A DNA stretch of 64,000 nucleotides, taken from positions 62,001 to 126,000 of the forward strand of contig JAHBVL010000005.1 of NCBI GenBank assembly GCA_019637585.1. The letters run 5' to 3'. Of the stretch, positions 8,760 to 17,332 are shown piece by piece. Under the pieces are notes generated by a model. The model did not search any database and had not been told where the DNA came from. It saw nothing but the letters and a program-made list of their open reading frames with translations. Position 1 is the stretch's first letter. Each line of letters opens with the position of its first letter. Origin of the DNA: Thermomicrobiales bacterium (GTDB taxonomy: Bacteria > Chloroflexota > Chloroflexia > Thermomicrobiales > UBA6265). The position numbers were made by a program, and so were the translations under genes.

Positions 8760-9209
8760 ATGAGTCTGTTGAAGCGAAACAAGCGACATTTGGGGCAGCC
8801 GTACTGGTCCGAGTGGCCAAAGCAGGAAGAACGCGTCATCGCCGATGGCTGGCGCTTTTCGCTGAAGGGGTCGCCGCGTCACTACGACGATGTCAAGGCG
8901 ATCATCGAATCCGATCCGGGCGCGGTCGTCTACTTCGGCGAGGCGTTGACCTACGAACGAGGCGCCGGCGTGGCGCTCTGGCGGGTCAGCGCGCGCAGTT
9001 TCGATTGGTTGACCAAACTCTACTCCTGGTGGGCGGAAGCAGAACGGGTCGAGCCGGTGCAGTTCACCTTCCACCTCTACATGCCATCGAATCTGAAATA
9101 CCCGGCCCTCGATCTGCGGGAGAGCACGCCGGACGCCGTCGAACGGTATATCCGCCAGTATGCGCCGACCTCCGAAGCCGAAGCGGTGGCCCTGGCCCGC
9201 CGCAACTGA
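8760..9209 (+). CDS. Hypothetical protein
   Basis: A 149-residue soluble protein I do not recognise. The N-terminus is basic (LLKRNKRHLGQ) and the middle is rich in aromatic residues (FDWLTKLYSWWAEAERVEPVQF). There is no signal peptide, membrane segment or catalytic motif. GGGAG precedes the ATG at a suitable distance, and codon third positions look like those of neighbouring genes. It follows the MFS gene by about 100 bases and ends shortly before a strong bidirectional hairpin terminator. Confidence 0.75.
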   Translation: MSLLKRNKRHLGQPYWSEWPKQEERVIADGWRFSLKGSPRHYDDVKAIIESDPGAVVYFGEALTYERGAGVALWRVSARSFDWLTKLYSWWAEAERVEPVQFTFHLYMPSNLKYPALDLRESTPDAVERYIRQYAPTSEAEAVALARRN

Positions 9210-9233
9210 GTTCGATTCGACGACGACAACGAA

Positions 9234-9267
9234 AACCGCCTCGGTTTCGGCCGAGGCGGTTCTTGTT
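9234..9267. terminator. Bidirectional hairpin terminator
   Basis: A perfect 11-base stem, AACCGCCTCGG at 9234-9244 and CCGAGGCGGTT at 9251-9261, with a six-base loop. It is followed by CTTGTTTG on the plus strand and by TTTTCGTTG on the minus strand. It sits between the ends of the genes at 8760-9209 (+) and 9309-9590 (-) and would serve both. Confidence 0.85.
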
Positions 9268-9308
9268 TGATGATGCGGTGCGGCGGAAGAATCCGTGACG
9301 TCGACGGT

Positions 9309-9590
9309 CTAGTCCGCGGTTGCTTTCTGATCGATCCTCAAAGCGGAAAGCGCCACAACAGGCGTCCGCTCGGGGTGAACTTTCCAGCAATCACCAACTG
9401 CATCCGTTGCTTGGCAACACGCGACATCCTCATCCGTGCGAACAGCCCAGCCAAGGGAACACCGCCAAAAGGGACGGGTCCTGTCGACCGGATTTGGATG
9501 ACTCGTGCGAATCAGCATTGGACAACCGTACTGCCCCGGCTCCGCCGTCGGCTCTTCGACGAGGAAGAGCCCGCGTCGCTCGCGGCTCAT
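9309..9590 (-). CDS. Small cysteine-containing hypothetical protein
   Basis: A 93-residue frame that reads like real protein: LFLVEEPTAEPGQYGCPML, then FWRCSLGWAVRTDEDVACC and VGDCWKVHPERTPVVAL. Five cysteines (about residues 23, 44, 58, 59 and 68) and several tryptophans suggest metal binding. A GGGAAGG site lies about 11 bases before the ATG, and the shared terminator at 9234-9267 is placed just after its stop. I cannot name a family. The overlapping plus-strand frames here are low in complexity and arginine-rich, which is why I prefer this one. Confidence 0.5.
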   Translation of the reverse strand: MSRERRGLFLVEEPTAEPGQYGCPMLIRTSHPNPVDRTRPFWRCSLGWAVRTDEDVACCQATDAVGDCWKVHPERTPVVALSALRIDQKATAD

Positions 9591-9795
9591 AGTGCCGGCA
9601 CCTTCCCATGTTTTCGCGGCCCGGGCGTCTCGCGCGCCGACCGGACGAGATGCGACTTCGTCGCATTCCGCCGACTGTTAACGACGTCAGTTGGCTGGTG
9701 CTCCAGTGGAGCGTCGAACAACTGGCCCCGACAACCGGGCGATGGGCACCCATCCTGTGAGTGACCACTGGTTTGAGTATACACCTCGGGGTTTT

Positions 9796-9896
9796 GGAGT
9801 CCGGAGTCCGGAGCTCAGGGTCCGAAGCGGGGCGTTCAGTTCGCCTGTTTCATCCCTCATCTCGCTTCGGACTCCGGACCCCGGACTCCGGACTAC
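9796..9896. repeat. Facing heptamer arrays (GGAGTCC type) forming a long hairpin
   Basis: The left arm at 9796-9829 is built from 7-base units such as GGAGTCC and GGGTCCGA; the right arm at 9863-9896 is its near reverse complement (GGACTCC, GGACCCC). The 33-base spacer contains the stop codon of the DUF1232 gene. Almost every position of the roughly 34-base arms can pair, so the RNA or single-stranded DNA would form a large hairpin. The right arm lies inside the end of the DUF1232 gene. Confidence 0.85.
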
Positions 9897-10377
9897 GTCT
9901 CGCCACCATCGTCGCCACACTCTGCGTCCCATGAGCGACAAACCGCATGCTCTTGCCGGCGAGTTTCCTGGCGGCTCGATATCCCGTCCGCACGGCCCAC
10001 CGGCCGGCCATCTCAGCCGTTTCCCGGTCCCGGGTCAGGTTGGCCTGGGTGAGTCCGACCGATTCCATATGCCGCTCGACGATATCGGGGGGCGTCAGAC
10101 GGGTGGCAGCGCCGAATGCCGCCATCATCACCACCAGATCGTCGATCTGGCCGAGAATGGGAATCAGACCGGGGATGAGATCGATGGGGGAAACGACATA
10201 CGATCCCCCGAGCACCAGGGCCGCTTTGGCTTTCACGGGAACGTGGTCATCCCGAATCATCGCCGCGGCGAACCGAACATAGGTCGGTCCTCGTTTTGCC
10301 GCTTCGATCACCCGGTCTTTCAGCACTTCCTCGCCAAGCGGATCAGTTGTTTCCCAATTGTCTGTCACATCAGTCAT
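9850..10377 (-). CDS. DUF1232 (YkvA-like) domain protein
   Basis: A 175-residue protein with the DUF1232 signature PVKAKAALVLGGSYVVSP followed by IDLIPGLIPILGQIDDLVV (about residues 47-85), a short membrane-associated module of unknown function. The ATG at 10377 is preceded by GAGGATCC; an in-frame ATG at 10401 would overlap the preceding gene. It lies 13 bases after the MFS gene on the same strand. The last dozen or so residues (RRSPESGVRSPKRDEG) are encoded by the right-hand heptamer array and probably are not part of the ancestral protein. Confidence 0.85.
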   Translation of the reverse strand: MTDVTDNWETTDPLGEEVLKDRVIEAAKRGPTYVRFAAAMIRDDHVPVKAKAALVLGGSYVVSPIDLIPGLIPILGQIDDLVVMMAAFGAATRLTPPDIVERHMESVGLTQANLTRDRETAEMAGRWAVRTGYRAARKLAGKSMRFVAHGTQSVATMVARRSPESGVRSPKRDEG

Positions 10378-10390
10378 TGCTGGATCCTCG

Positions 10391-11605
10391 TTATGGCCCA
10401 TGCTCTCCCGGAGTCCGGGACGCTGGGATCGCCACCATCAGAGTGGCCATGACCATCATCAGGGGCAACGCCACAAATGGAGCTCGATATCCGAGCCAAT
10501 CGGCAAGCGCTCCCGCCGCGATCGGCCCGATGACCAATCCAAAATCGCTGCTCAACCGCATCAGACCGATCGCCTGGCTGGTCCCCTCGCCACGCCGGAG
10601 CACGATATCGCCCCCGGCGTTGACCGCGGCAAGCTGACCCACACCGTACAACACCAGGGGAATGACCAACCAGCGCAGATCGGGGACGGCAGGCACAAGA
10701 ATCGTGCCAATCAGCGTCAATACCATGCCGGCAATCAACACCAATCGCGAACCGGTCCGCCGGATAACTCGAGCAACGGGTAGCGCGGCGGCGAGATGAA
10801 CCGCCGTGATGACCATCAGGAGGGTGGCGACGCGCTCGGCCGAGGCATCGAACCGTTTCTGCACGTAGAGCGGCAGCACGACCCAGATGCTGTAGTTGGC
10901 GAAGACCAGAAAGTTGACGAACAGCGGCGTCGCGATCTGCCGAAATGCGATTGCTTCACCCTGGCTCTGCCCGGCGATTCCCTCTGCTTCTTCCACCACC
11001 TGCTTCGAACGGACCATCGAGATCGCCGTCAACCCGACGATCGTCGCCGCCAGCGAGGCAGAGAAGACGAAAACCGCTCGCCAGCCGATCTGTTCGGTCA
11101 GGATGCCGCTGGCGGTCAATCCCAGGATGCCGCCGATCGTGGAGCCAATGCCAAACCAGGTCATGGCCGCGCCCTCGGCGGGGCGGGAGCGGAGAATCGA
11201 ACGGAGCGCCGCATTGGCGACGAGTGAAATGCCGGCCCCTTGCACTATGCGGCCGCCGTAGAGCATGGCAGTACCGGGAGCGGCGGCAACCATCAGCGAG
11301 CCTGCCATCAGAATGAAGGCGCCGGCCATGGCGATCGCCGGCGCGCCGATTCTGCCCAGGAGCCAGGTGGCTGGGATGTTTCCCGCCAGCCGGCCGAGAA
11401 ACATGAGCGAGAAGACGAGTCCGGCCCCCGCTGCCGTCAGTCCGAAGTGGTCCCGAATCGCGGGAAGCGCCGGTGAAACGATGTCCACGGTCCAATAGAC
11501 CAGACCCACCGTGATCATGGCCGGCGCATAGGGCATGACGGGCTGCGAACGAGCCCCGCCGAATCGGCCTCCGCTTCTCCTGGCTCCCTCCGGGGTCGCG
11601 CTCAT
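10391..11605 (-). CDS. MFS transporter
   Basis: A 404-residue major facilitator protein with about 12 spans. The N-terminal half shows VYWTVDIVSPALPAIRDHFG and the conserved loop GRLAGNIPATWLLGRIGAPA, typical of the drug-proton antiporter or sugar-efflux branch. The start is uncertain: ATG at 11605 or GTG at 11620, neither with a clear ribosome-binding site; a longer basic leader precedes the first span in both cases. It is cotranscribed with the DUF1232 gene and divergent from the HD-domain gene, with only 65 bases between them. Substrate unknown. Confidence 0.87.
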   Translation of the reverse strand: MSATPEGARRSGGRFGGARSQPVMPYAPAMITVGLVYWTVDIVSPALPAIRDHFGLTAAGAGLVFSLMFLGRLAGNIPATWLLGRIGAPAIAMAGAFILMAGSLMVAAAPGTAMLYGGRIVQGAGISLVANAALRSILRSRPAEGAAMTWFGIGSTIGGILGLTASGILTEQIGWRAVFVFSASLAATIVGLTAISMVRSKQVVEEAEGIAGQSQGEAIAFRQIATPLFVNFLVFANYSIWVVLPLYVQKRFDASAERVATLLMVITAVHLAAALPVARVIRRTGSRLVLIAGMVLTLIGTILVPAVPDLRWLVIPLVLYGVGQLAAVNAGGDIVLRRGEGTSQAIGLMRLSSDFGLVIGPIAAGALADWLGYRAPFVALPLMMVMATLMVAIPASRTPGEHGP

Positions 11606-11670
11606 CCTGCGGGCGCCCACTGCGGGCCCGGCGGGGTCGATCCCCTCACCAAACGGCTATTCTTGTGCGG

Positions 11671-13047
11671 ATGAACAGCAATTCGAGCCCGGAACACCTG
11701 AGACAAACCTCCGCGACCCAGCTCACGCCGGGCACCGGATTCCCTGTCGTCGCTCACCTGCGAGATCTCCTGCACGACCGCATTCCCCTCGGTCCCCCAG
11801 AGCTGGCGATCCTCTCGACTCCACCATTTCTTCGTCTGGAACGGATTCAGCAGCTTGGTTTCGTTTCCCGTATCTGGCCCGGCGCCCGGCACGCACGCTA
11901 CGAGCACTCGATCGGCGTGTTCCATCTGGCCCGTCTCGCCGTGCAACAGCTTCGCCTGGCGCCCGGCGGGAGCATGATCGCCGATACCGACGCTCGCACG
12001 CTTGCCGCCGCGGCTCTCCTGCACGACATTGGTCACTATCCCTTTTCTCACGCCATCGAAGAGCTTGGCCCACCGGTGGTCAGTCACGAGGAAGCTGGGC
12101 GAGCGCTCATCACCCAGGACCCGGTCGCCTCGATTCTGAGAGATGCGTGGCAGGTCGATCCTGAAAGGGTCGCCACCATCGTGTCACCCGGTGGCGGCTC
12201 CCTTCCTCCTGTCGACCGGTTGCTTCGCGGCATCCTGTCCGGCCCCCTGGATGTCGACAAGCTCGACTATCTCCCCCGCGATGCGCTGGGGTGTGGTGTC
12301 CCCTACGGGGGTGTGGATACCTCTCGACTGATCGACAGCCTGCGCATCGCCACGCCGCCAGACGAAACGCTGCCGCGCATCGTTGTCGACTCGAAGGGGG
12401 TCAGTCCGCTCCATTCCCTGATCAACGCCCGGCAAGAGATGTTCGACAACGTCTACTGGCATCACACCAACCGGGCCTGCATGGCAATGCTCCTGCGCGC
12501 GGTCCAGGATGCGTTGCTCGCCGGCGCCGTGAATGGCCGCGAACTGACCGCTTTCGACGACCGTTCCCTGATGGCCGCACTTTCGACGCCCGAGATGCCG
12601 GAAACGACGCGACGACTGGTCACCGCGCTGGCCAATCGGACCATCCACAAACGGGCTGTCGAGTTCAGCGCCAACGCCAAGCCACTCTTCCACGAGCTCT
12701 CCCGGCTCTTTTTCGCTCCGGACCACCGCCGCAAGATCGAGATGGCCATGACCGACCGCTTGCGGACGCTCACCGGTATGGCGCTGCCCGATGAGGCCAT
12801 CCTGGTCGATATTCCGAAACCGGAGCGCTGGCGGACCGATGTCTGGGTGGAGTTCGAGCATCCGCCGGTTGGATTCACCCACCTCATGCCCTGGCGGGAT
12901 GTTGTCGGCCTGACCGACGAGGATTTCAAGCGCTATGAAGACCATCGCCGGCTGATTCGCATTGTGACGATCGAACCGGTCCGGGCCATCGTTCGCGATT
13001 CCTGGCAGGAGCTGCTGCTCCCGGAAATCGGGCTGCCACTGCGCTGA
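11671..13047 (+). CDS. HD-domain metal-dependent phosphohydrolase (dGTPase/SAMHD1-like)
   Basis: A 458-residue HD-superfamily enzyme. The metal-binding set is visible: H in ARYEHSIGVFHLARLA (about 77-92), the HD pair in AAALLHDIGHYPFSH (about 112-126) and a later D in SGPLDVDKLDYLPRDA (about 190-205). The arrangement matches proteins related to deoxynucleoside triphosphate triphosphohydrolases such as YwfO. The substrate is likely a nucleotide but is not proved. The C-terminal third is less conserved. The ATG at 11671 is two codons after a GTG at 11665; neither has a strong ribosome-binding site. Confidence 0.88.
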   Translation: MNSNSSPEHLRQTSATQLTPGTGFPVVAHLRDLLHDRIPLGPPELAILSTPPFLRLERIQQLGFVSRIWPGARHARYEHSIGVFHLARLAVQQLRLAPGGSMIADTDARTLAAAALLHDIGHYPFSHAIEELGPPVVSHEEAGRALITQDPVASILRDAWQVDPERVATIVSPGGGSLPPVDRLLRGILSGPLDVDKLDYLPRDALGCGVPYGGVDTSRLIDSLRIATPPDETLPRIVVDSKGVSPLHSLINARQEMFDNVYWHHTNRACMAMLLRAVQDALLAGAVNGRELTAFDDRSLMAALSTPEMPETTRRLVTALANRTIHKRAVEFSANAKPLFHELSRLFFAPDHRRKIEMAMTDRLRTLTGMALPDEAILVDIPKPERWRTDVWVEFEHPPVGFTHLMPWRDVVGLTDEDFKRYEDHRRLIRIVTIEPVRAIVRDSWQELLLPEIGLPLR

Positions 13048-13120
13048 TCTGGGTAGTCTCTGCCTGGTGATTACGCGTTTTGCACAGCGTCAGAGAGGAA
13101 GATTAGGGAGTTCTGCGTAT

Positions 13121-13149
13121 TTACCCATCTCACAAGCGTGTCATACAAT
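13121..13149 (+). promoter_or_regulatory. Possible promoter for the PAP2 gene
   Basis: TTACCC at 13121-13126 and TACAAT at 13144-13149 are separated by 17 bases, in the 254-base gap before the PAP2 gene. The -10 element is good and the -35 poor. Downstream, GGAG and an ATG at 13174 open a 13-codon frame ending at 13215, which could be a leader peptide or chance. Confidence 0.35.
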
Positions 13150-13301
13150 CAGTTTCGTAGGAGTGAGGCACTAATGGTCGTGCCCACGGCAACCGATGCC
13201 CTCGGTCATCCGTGAAGACGCTCCGGAACAGTGTGTGCGGTCGTTCCCAGTCTGGACGTTAATTGCGTAGTCCAGCGGGAGACCAGGATAAGGGGTTTAC
13301 C

Positions 13302-14153
13302 ATGGAATTCATCGAAGTCCGCCGGTTGCGGGCGGCACAACATCCACGCCGGTTGCTGCGCATGAGCGCGCACCACCGATCGATTGCAGCGGGGTTCGGT
13401 CCGCTGTTGGTTCTTTACGCCCTCTATACCCTCCTTCGCTGGACATTTGTCGAACGCGCGTCGATCGTGGGGGACCACAACGCCCATACGGTCATGCACC
13501 TCGAACAGCGGTTGGGCATCAACTGGGAATTGTGGATTCAGTCGCATGCGTTGAGCTGGTCGCAATCCACGTGGCTGGTCAACCATTACTACGTCTATGC
13601 CTTCTTTCCCGTGTTGATTGCAGCGGCGGCGCTTGCAGTGCTCCGGTCACCGGGAGCCTTCTACGAGTGGCGCACGATCTTCGTCGTGTCGCTGGCTTTT
13701 GCGCTGGTCGGTTTTGCCCTCTATCCGCTCACGCCGCCCAGACTGCTGGACGACTCGTACGGTTTTGTCGATTCGCTCATGATGACCGGGCCCCGCTACT
13801 ACGGCGACGAGTCAGGATCCTCGCTCTTCAATCTCTATGGCTCGATCCCAAGTCTGGTCAATGAATACGCGGCCATGCCGAGTATGCATGTCGGTTGGTC
13901 GGCGGTTGCCGCGGCGCTGCTCATTGCCGCGTTCCCGAGAAGCAGAGCCGTGAAGATCGTGGCCATCAGCCACGTTGCCATGATGCAGCTCTCGGTCGTG
14001 GCAACCGGCAATCATTACCTGATCGACGGCATCGTCGGCCTGATAGTCGTGGCTCTTTCCTGGGTGGTCGTGATACACGGACTCCCCCGCGCCAATGCGT
14101 GGTGGGCTGCCAGCGGTCAGACCAGGAACGATCTGCCCATCTGCCAGGAGTAA
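13302..14153 (+). CDS. PAP2 superfamily membrane protein (Aur1/Ipt1-like)
   Basis: A 283-residue polytopic membrane protein with about six spans. The phosphatase motifs are AAMPSMHVGWS (about residues 193-203), carrying the PSMH catalytic histidine, and VATGNHYLIDGIVGL (about 229-243), carrying the second histidine and aspartate. The layout fits the Aur1/inositolphosphotransferase-like PAP2 branch, which transfers or removes phosphate from lipid head groups. The substrate here is unknown. The ATG at 13302 follows AAGGGGTTTACC. A 50-codon membrane peptide gene starts seven bases after its stop. Confidence 0.87.
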   Translation: MEFIEVRRLRAAQHPRRLLRMSAHHRSIAAGFGPLLVLYALYTLLRWTFVERASIVGDHNAHTVMHLEQRLGINWELWIQSHALSWSQSTWLVNHYYVYAFFPVLIAAAALAVLRSPGAFYEWRTIFVVSLAFALVGFALYPLTPPRLLDDSYGFVDSLMMTGPRYYGDESGSSLFNLYGSIPSLVNEYAAMPSMHVGWSAVAAALLIAAFPRSRAVKIVAISHVAMMQLSVVATGNHYLIDGIVGLIVVALSWVVVIHGLPRANAWWAASGQTRNDLPICQE

Positions 14154-14159
14154 AGCAAC

Positions 14160-14312
14160 GTGAGCGAAACCGAGTCACCAGCACCCGAACCTACTGCAAC
14201 GGCTCGGGCGCTCAGGGCCGACTGGCTGCTGACAGCCTTTCTGGCCTACTTCCTGATCATCTCGGGAGTCGTTCTGCTGTTGATTCTGATTGCGTGGAAC
14301 AACGGGAGCTGA
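14160..14312 (+). CDS. Small single-span membrane protein
   Basis: A 50-codon gene read directly from the sequence: GTG start, AGGAG at 14146-14150 nine bases upstream, TGA stop at 14310-14312. The product has a hydrophilic N-terminus rich in Glu, Pro and Ala, then a hydrophobic segment ADWLLTAFLAYFLIISGVVL followed by LLILIAW and a short polar tail. It begins seven bases after the PAP2 stop, so it is probably cotranscribed and may be a partner peptide. It is short enough to be missed by most gene callers. Confidence 0.65.
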   Translation: MSETESPAPEPTATARALRADWLLTAFLAYFLIISGVVLLLILIAWNNGS

Positions 14313-14335
14313 AGGGGTCCGAAGTCCGAAGGAGT

Positions 14336-14361
14336 GTAGTTCGGGCACCTGTGGCCCGATG
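14336..14361. repeat. 26-base dispersed element, copy 1
   Basis: A 26-base stretch beginning GTAGTTCGGGCACC and ending GGCCCGATG is repeated exactly at 22360-22385. It contains a small inverted repeat (GGGC...GCCC). A short AGTCCGA heptamer run (about 14316-14332) adjoins it on the left; copy 2 adjoins a long heptamer array on the right. Confidence 0.8.
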
Positions 14362-14377
14362 CTGAACACCGGAACAT

Positions 14378-14412
14378 CCGTCGCCGGGCGCTGTGGGCCC
14401 GACGACGGATTG
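14378..14412. terminator. Hairpin between convergent genes
   Basis: ATCCGTCGCCGGGC and GCCCGACGACGGAT can pair over 14 bases with one mismatch around a seven-base loop. It lies just after the ilvD stop (minus strand) and about 65 bases after the small membrane protein gene (plus strand). There is no clear T-run on either side, so its action as a terminator is probable only from position. Confidence 0.5.
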
Positions 14413-14420
14413 CGTTTGTC

Positions 14421-16190
14421 CTAAATCCCTGCGACCGTAATCGCGCCCTCATTCGCCTGGGTGACGAGTGCCGCGTACTTCGCCAGCACACCACTGGTGT
14501 ACCGTGGCTTGGGCGCTTTCCAGCTCGCCAGCCGCTCGGCGATGACGTCGTCGCTGACGTTGACGCGGAGTGAGCGGTTCTCGATATCCATGACGATAAT
14601 GTCGCCCTCGTGAACCGCCGCGAGCGGTCCGCCAACATAGGCTTCCGGCGCGACATGCCCGGCCATCAGGCCCTTGGTGGCGCCGCTGAAACGCCCGTCG
14701 GTCACCAGCGCACACGATCCGCCAAGTCCCTGGCCGATCAGCGCGGCCGTGATGGCCAGCATCTCCTGCATACCCGGTCCGCCCTTCGGGCCCTCGTAGC
14801 GAATGACCACGACATCCCCGTCATTGATCTGATTGGCGTAGACCGCTTCGAGCGCCTGATGCTCCGAGTCGAAAACGCGGGCTGGTCCCTCGTGGTAGAG
14901 ACGCTCGTAGCCAAAGATCTTGATCACCGCGCCATCGGGGCAGATGTTGCCTTTCAGAATGACCAGACCGCCCGAATCCTTGAGCGGTTTCTCGACGGTG
15001 ACGACGACATCCTGGCCAGGTGTCTCTTTGGCGTGTTTCGCTTCTTCAGCGAATGACTTGCCGCTGGCGGTCAAGAGATCGCCCCTCAGCTTGCCCCCTT
15101 CGATCATTCGCTGGGCGACGAGCGGCGTGCCACCCGCCGCGTCGAGGTCCGCAGCCGCATACCGCCCGCCCGGCATCATGTCGCAGATCAACGGGGTGCG
15201 GCGGGAAATCTGGTCGAAGTCATCGATATCGAGCTCGACATCCGCCTCACGGGCGAGCGCCAGCAGGTGAAGCACGGCGTTGGTCGACCCACCGCTCGCC
15301 GCCACACCGGCGATGGCATTCTCGAACGCTTCCCGGGTGAGGATGTCGCGCGGCCTGATACCGCTCTCCAGCAAGCTCATGATCAGCTGACCGGCTTTGC
15401 GCCCGATTTCCATCTTTTCTGGATTGACGACGCTCTGCTTGGTGCCGTCGCCAGCTTTGGCCTGATCCCAGGAAACTGCAGGGGGCGAGGCGGTGCCCAA
15501 TGGCGAGAGACCGATGAACTCCATGGCCATGGCCATGGTGTTTGCGGTGTACTGGCCGCCGCAAGCGCCGTGGGTCGGGCAGGCATGATCCTCGATCAGG
15601 CGCAGTTCCTCATCGCTGATCTTGCCGGCCTTGAATGCGCCGATCGCTTCATAGACAGAACGGACCGTCGCTTCCCGCATCTCGCCGTTGATCTCCACCT
15701 CACCGGGCAGAATCGTCCCACCGTAGATAAGGAAGCCGGGGATATTGAGCCGGGCCAGCGCCATCGACAGTCCGGGCAGGGTCTTGTCGCATGCGCCGAG
15801 TCCGATGACTGCATCGAACATGTGCCCGCGGCCAACCAGCTCCACGGAATCGGCGATGATCTCGCGAGAGATCAGCGACGTCTTCATCCCCTCGGTGCCC
15901 ATGGTGATGCCGTCTGAAATGGAAACCGTATTGATCTCCATGGGCACACCACCGGCCGCCCGAACGCCTTCCTTGACGGCATGAGCGAGCGTCCGCAACC
16001 CGAAGTTGCACGGCATCGTTTCGATCCAGGTGTTGGCGATCAGCACCATCGGCTTGCCGAGGTCTTCGTCGGTCAGACCGATGCCCTTGAGCATGGCGCG
16101 GGCGCCGGCTCGTTCGACGCCGTCGAGGATGTGGCGGCTCTTGTGCCGAACATCGAAATGACCGTTCTTTCCGTTGCTGCTTCCTGCCAT
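14421..16190 (-). CDS. ilvD: Dihydroxy-acid dehydratase
   Basis: A full-length 589-residue IlvD: it dehydrates 2,3-dihydroxy-isovalerate and 2,3-dihydroxy-3-methylvalerate to the keto acids of valine and isoleucine. The cysteines that bind the iron-sulfur cluster are present in [19 protein letters not shown] and [15 protein letters not shown] (about residues 61, 129 and 202), as are the SISDGITMG and [10 protein letters not shown] signatures. GAAGGGC lies before the ATG. It stands alone, without ilvBNC neighbours. It is divergent from rex across a 440-base gap packed with heptamer arrays. Confidence 0.96.
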   Translation of the reverse strand: MAGSSNGKNGHFDVRHKSRHILDGVERAGARAMLKGIGLTDEDLGKPMVLIANTWIETMPCNFGLRTLAHAVKEGVRAAGGVPMEINTVSISDGITMGTEGMKTSLISREIIADSVELVGRGHMFDAVIGLGACDKTLPGLSMALARLNIPGFLIYGGTILPGEVEINGEMREATVRSVYEAIGAFKAGKISDEELRLIEDHACPTHGACGGQYTANTMAMAMEFIGLSPLGTASPPAVSWDQAKAGDGTKQSVVNPEKMEIGRKAGQLIMSLLESGIRPRDILTREAFENAIAGVAASGGSTNAVLHLLALAREADVELDIDDFDQISRRTPLICDMMPGGRYAAADLDAAGGTPLVAQRMIEGGKLRGDLLTASGKSFAEEAKHAKETPGQDVVVTVEKPLKDSGGLVILKGNICPDGAVIKIFGYERLYHEGPARVFDSEHQALEAVYANQINDGDVVVIRYEGPKGGPGMQEMLAITAALIGQGLGGSCALVTDGRFSGATKGLMAGHVAPEAYVGGPLAAVHEGDIIVMDIENRSLRVNVSDDVIAERLASWKAPKPRYTSGVLAKYAALVTQANEGAITVAGI

Positions 16191-16309
16191 CGACTTGCCC
16201 TTCTCACGCCAAATACCGGCTCATCACATTCCGGACGGCATACTACGCCTATTCAGGCAGTTTCTCATACTTGGCATGTGTCCTCAACCGGTCAACCAAT
16301 TGGAGACGA

Positions 16310-16506
16310 CAGCAGGCAGTGGGCAGCAGGCAGCAGGCAGCAGGCAGGGTGATGGTCCGAGGTCCGAGGTCCGCAATCCGTAGTCCGAAGTCCGAAGTCC
16401 GAAGTCCGATAGGAGCGTGCGCGACCTTGGATGACGATCGGAAAGCGCCTCCCGTTTCCGCGAAACCACCCTGCCGCCCGCTGCCCGCCGCCTGCCGCCC
16501 GCTCCG
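16310..16506. repeat. Three heptamer arrays between ilvD and rex
   Basis: The 440-base divergent gap (16191-16630) holds three period-7 arrays. The first, 16310-16348, is of GGCAGCA type. The second, 16353-16410, is of AGTCCGA type. The third, 16470-16506, is of CTGCCGC/CCCGCTG type and reads as the approximate reverse complement of the first. The first and third could pair over about 35 bases. The promoters of ilvD and rex must lie in this interval, but I could not place them with confidence. Confidence 0.8.
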
Positions 16507-16630
16507 TCCTTTGACGCGACAGAGCCCGTTCACGGATACTCACGGCATTGGCTTCGCCGTGCGACGAGTCGCCTCTCCTTTGCACGTCGCCCATGCCTGA
16601 TTGAGAACAAGGCTTCAGGTTCCGAACTCG

Positions 16631-17329
16631 ATGTCGACATTTCAGGATGCATCGCGAACGATAGTTGCGCCGAATGGCACGGATCCCGATCATCCAGACG
16701 ATCCCGCTGACAGAGGTGAAATCCCGGACATCGTTGTCCGGCGACTGCCGCTCTATGTGCGAGCGCTGAAGGATCTTTCCGCCCGCGGCATTCCCTCGGC
16801 GTCGTCCGAATCGCTGGCGGAGGCGATTGGCGTCACGGCTGCGCAGATTCGCCGCGATCTCTCCTACTTCGGCCGGTTTGGCAAGCAGGGCAAAGGCTAC
16901 GACACTCAGTTTCTGGGAGAAGCGATCGCCGGTTTCCTGAAAATCGACCGGCAATGGGACGTCGCTCTGGTCGGATTCGGCAACCTGGGCCGGGCCATCG
17001 TGCACTACCGGGGGATGATCCCTTCGGCGTTCTCGATCGCCGCCATCTTCGACCGAAAAGCCGCCGACCTTCAAAATCAGGCGACGGGAATCGCTGTGCT
17101 CGGCGACGATTGCATCCGCAGCGAAGTCGCCCGGCTGGGGATCAAGATCGGCATTGTGGCGGTGCCCGCCAGCGCAGCCCAGGAAGTCGCTGACAACCTG
17201 GTGGCGGGTGGCGTCCTGGCGATTCTGAACTACGCACCAGTCGTGTTACGTGTCCCCGACAACGTCACCGTCCGCGAGATCGATCCGATCAGTGCGATGC
17301 AGTCGATGACGTTTTATTTGCCGGATTAG
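16631..17329 (+). CDS. rex: Redox-sensing transcriptional repressor Rex
   Basis: A 232-residue Rex protein: an N-terminal winged helix (RRLPLYVRALKDLSARGI, SLAEAIGVTAAQIRRDLSYF, about residues 36-82) and a C-terminal Rossmann domain with the NADH-binding GFGNLGRAIVHY at about 115-126. The signature GRFGKQGKGYDT joins the two. Rex releases DNA when the NADH/NAD ratio rises and typically controls fermentation and respiration genes. The ATG at 16631 was preferred over a TTG at 16601. I found no canonical Rex operator (TTGTGN8CACAA) inside the window, so its targets are probably elsewhere. Confidence 0.95.
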   Translation: MSTFQDASRTIVAPNGTDPDHPDDPADRGEIPDIVVRRLPLYVRALKDLSARGIPSASSESLAEAIGVTAAQIRRDLSYFGRFGKQGKGYDTQFLGEAIAGFLKIDRQWDVALVGFGNLGRAIVHYRGMIPSAFSIAAIFDRKAADLQNQATGIAVLGDDCIRSEVARLGIKIGIVAVPASAAQEVADNLVAGGVLAILNYAPVVLRVPDNVTVREIDPISAMQSMTFYLPD

Positions 17330-17332
17330 GGA

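Noticed and set aside
7598-8839. Minus-strand frame of 413 codons opposite the MFS gene
   Set aside because: Antisense shadow; the plus-strand frame has membrane spans and family motifs.
9267-9764. Plus-strand frame of 165 codons
   Set aside because: Low-similarity, arginine- and cysteine-scattered composition and overlap with the terminator; the minus-strand frame at 9309-9590 is more protein-like.
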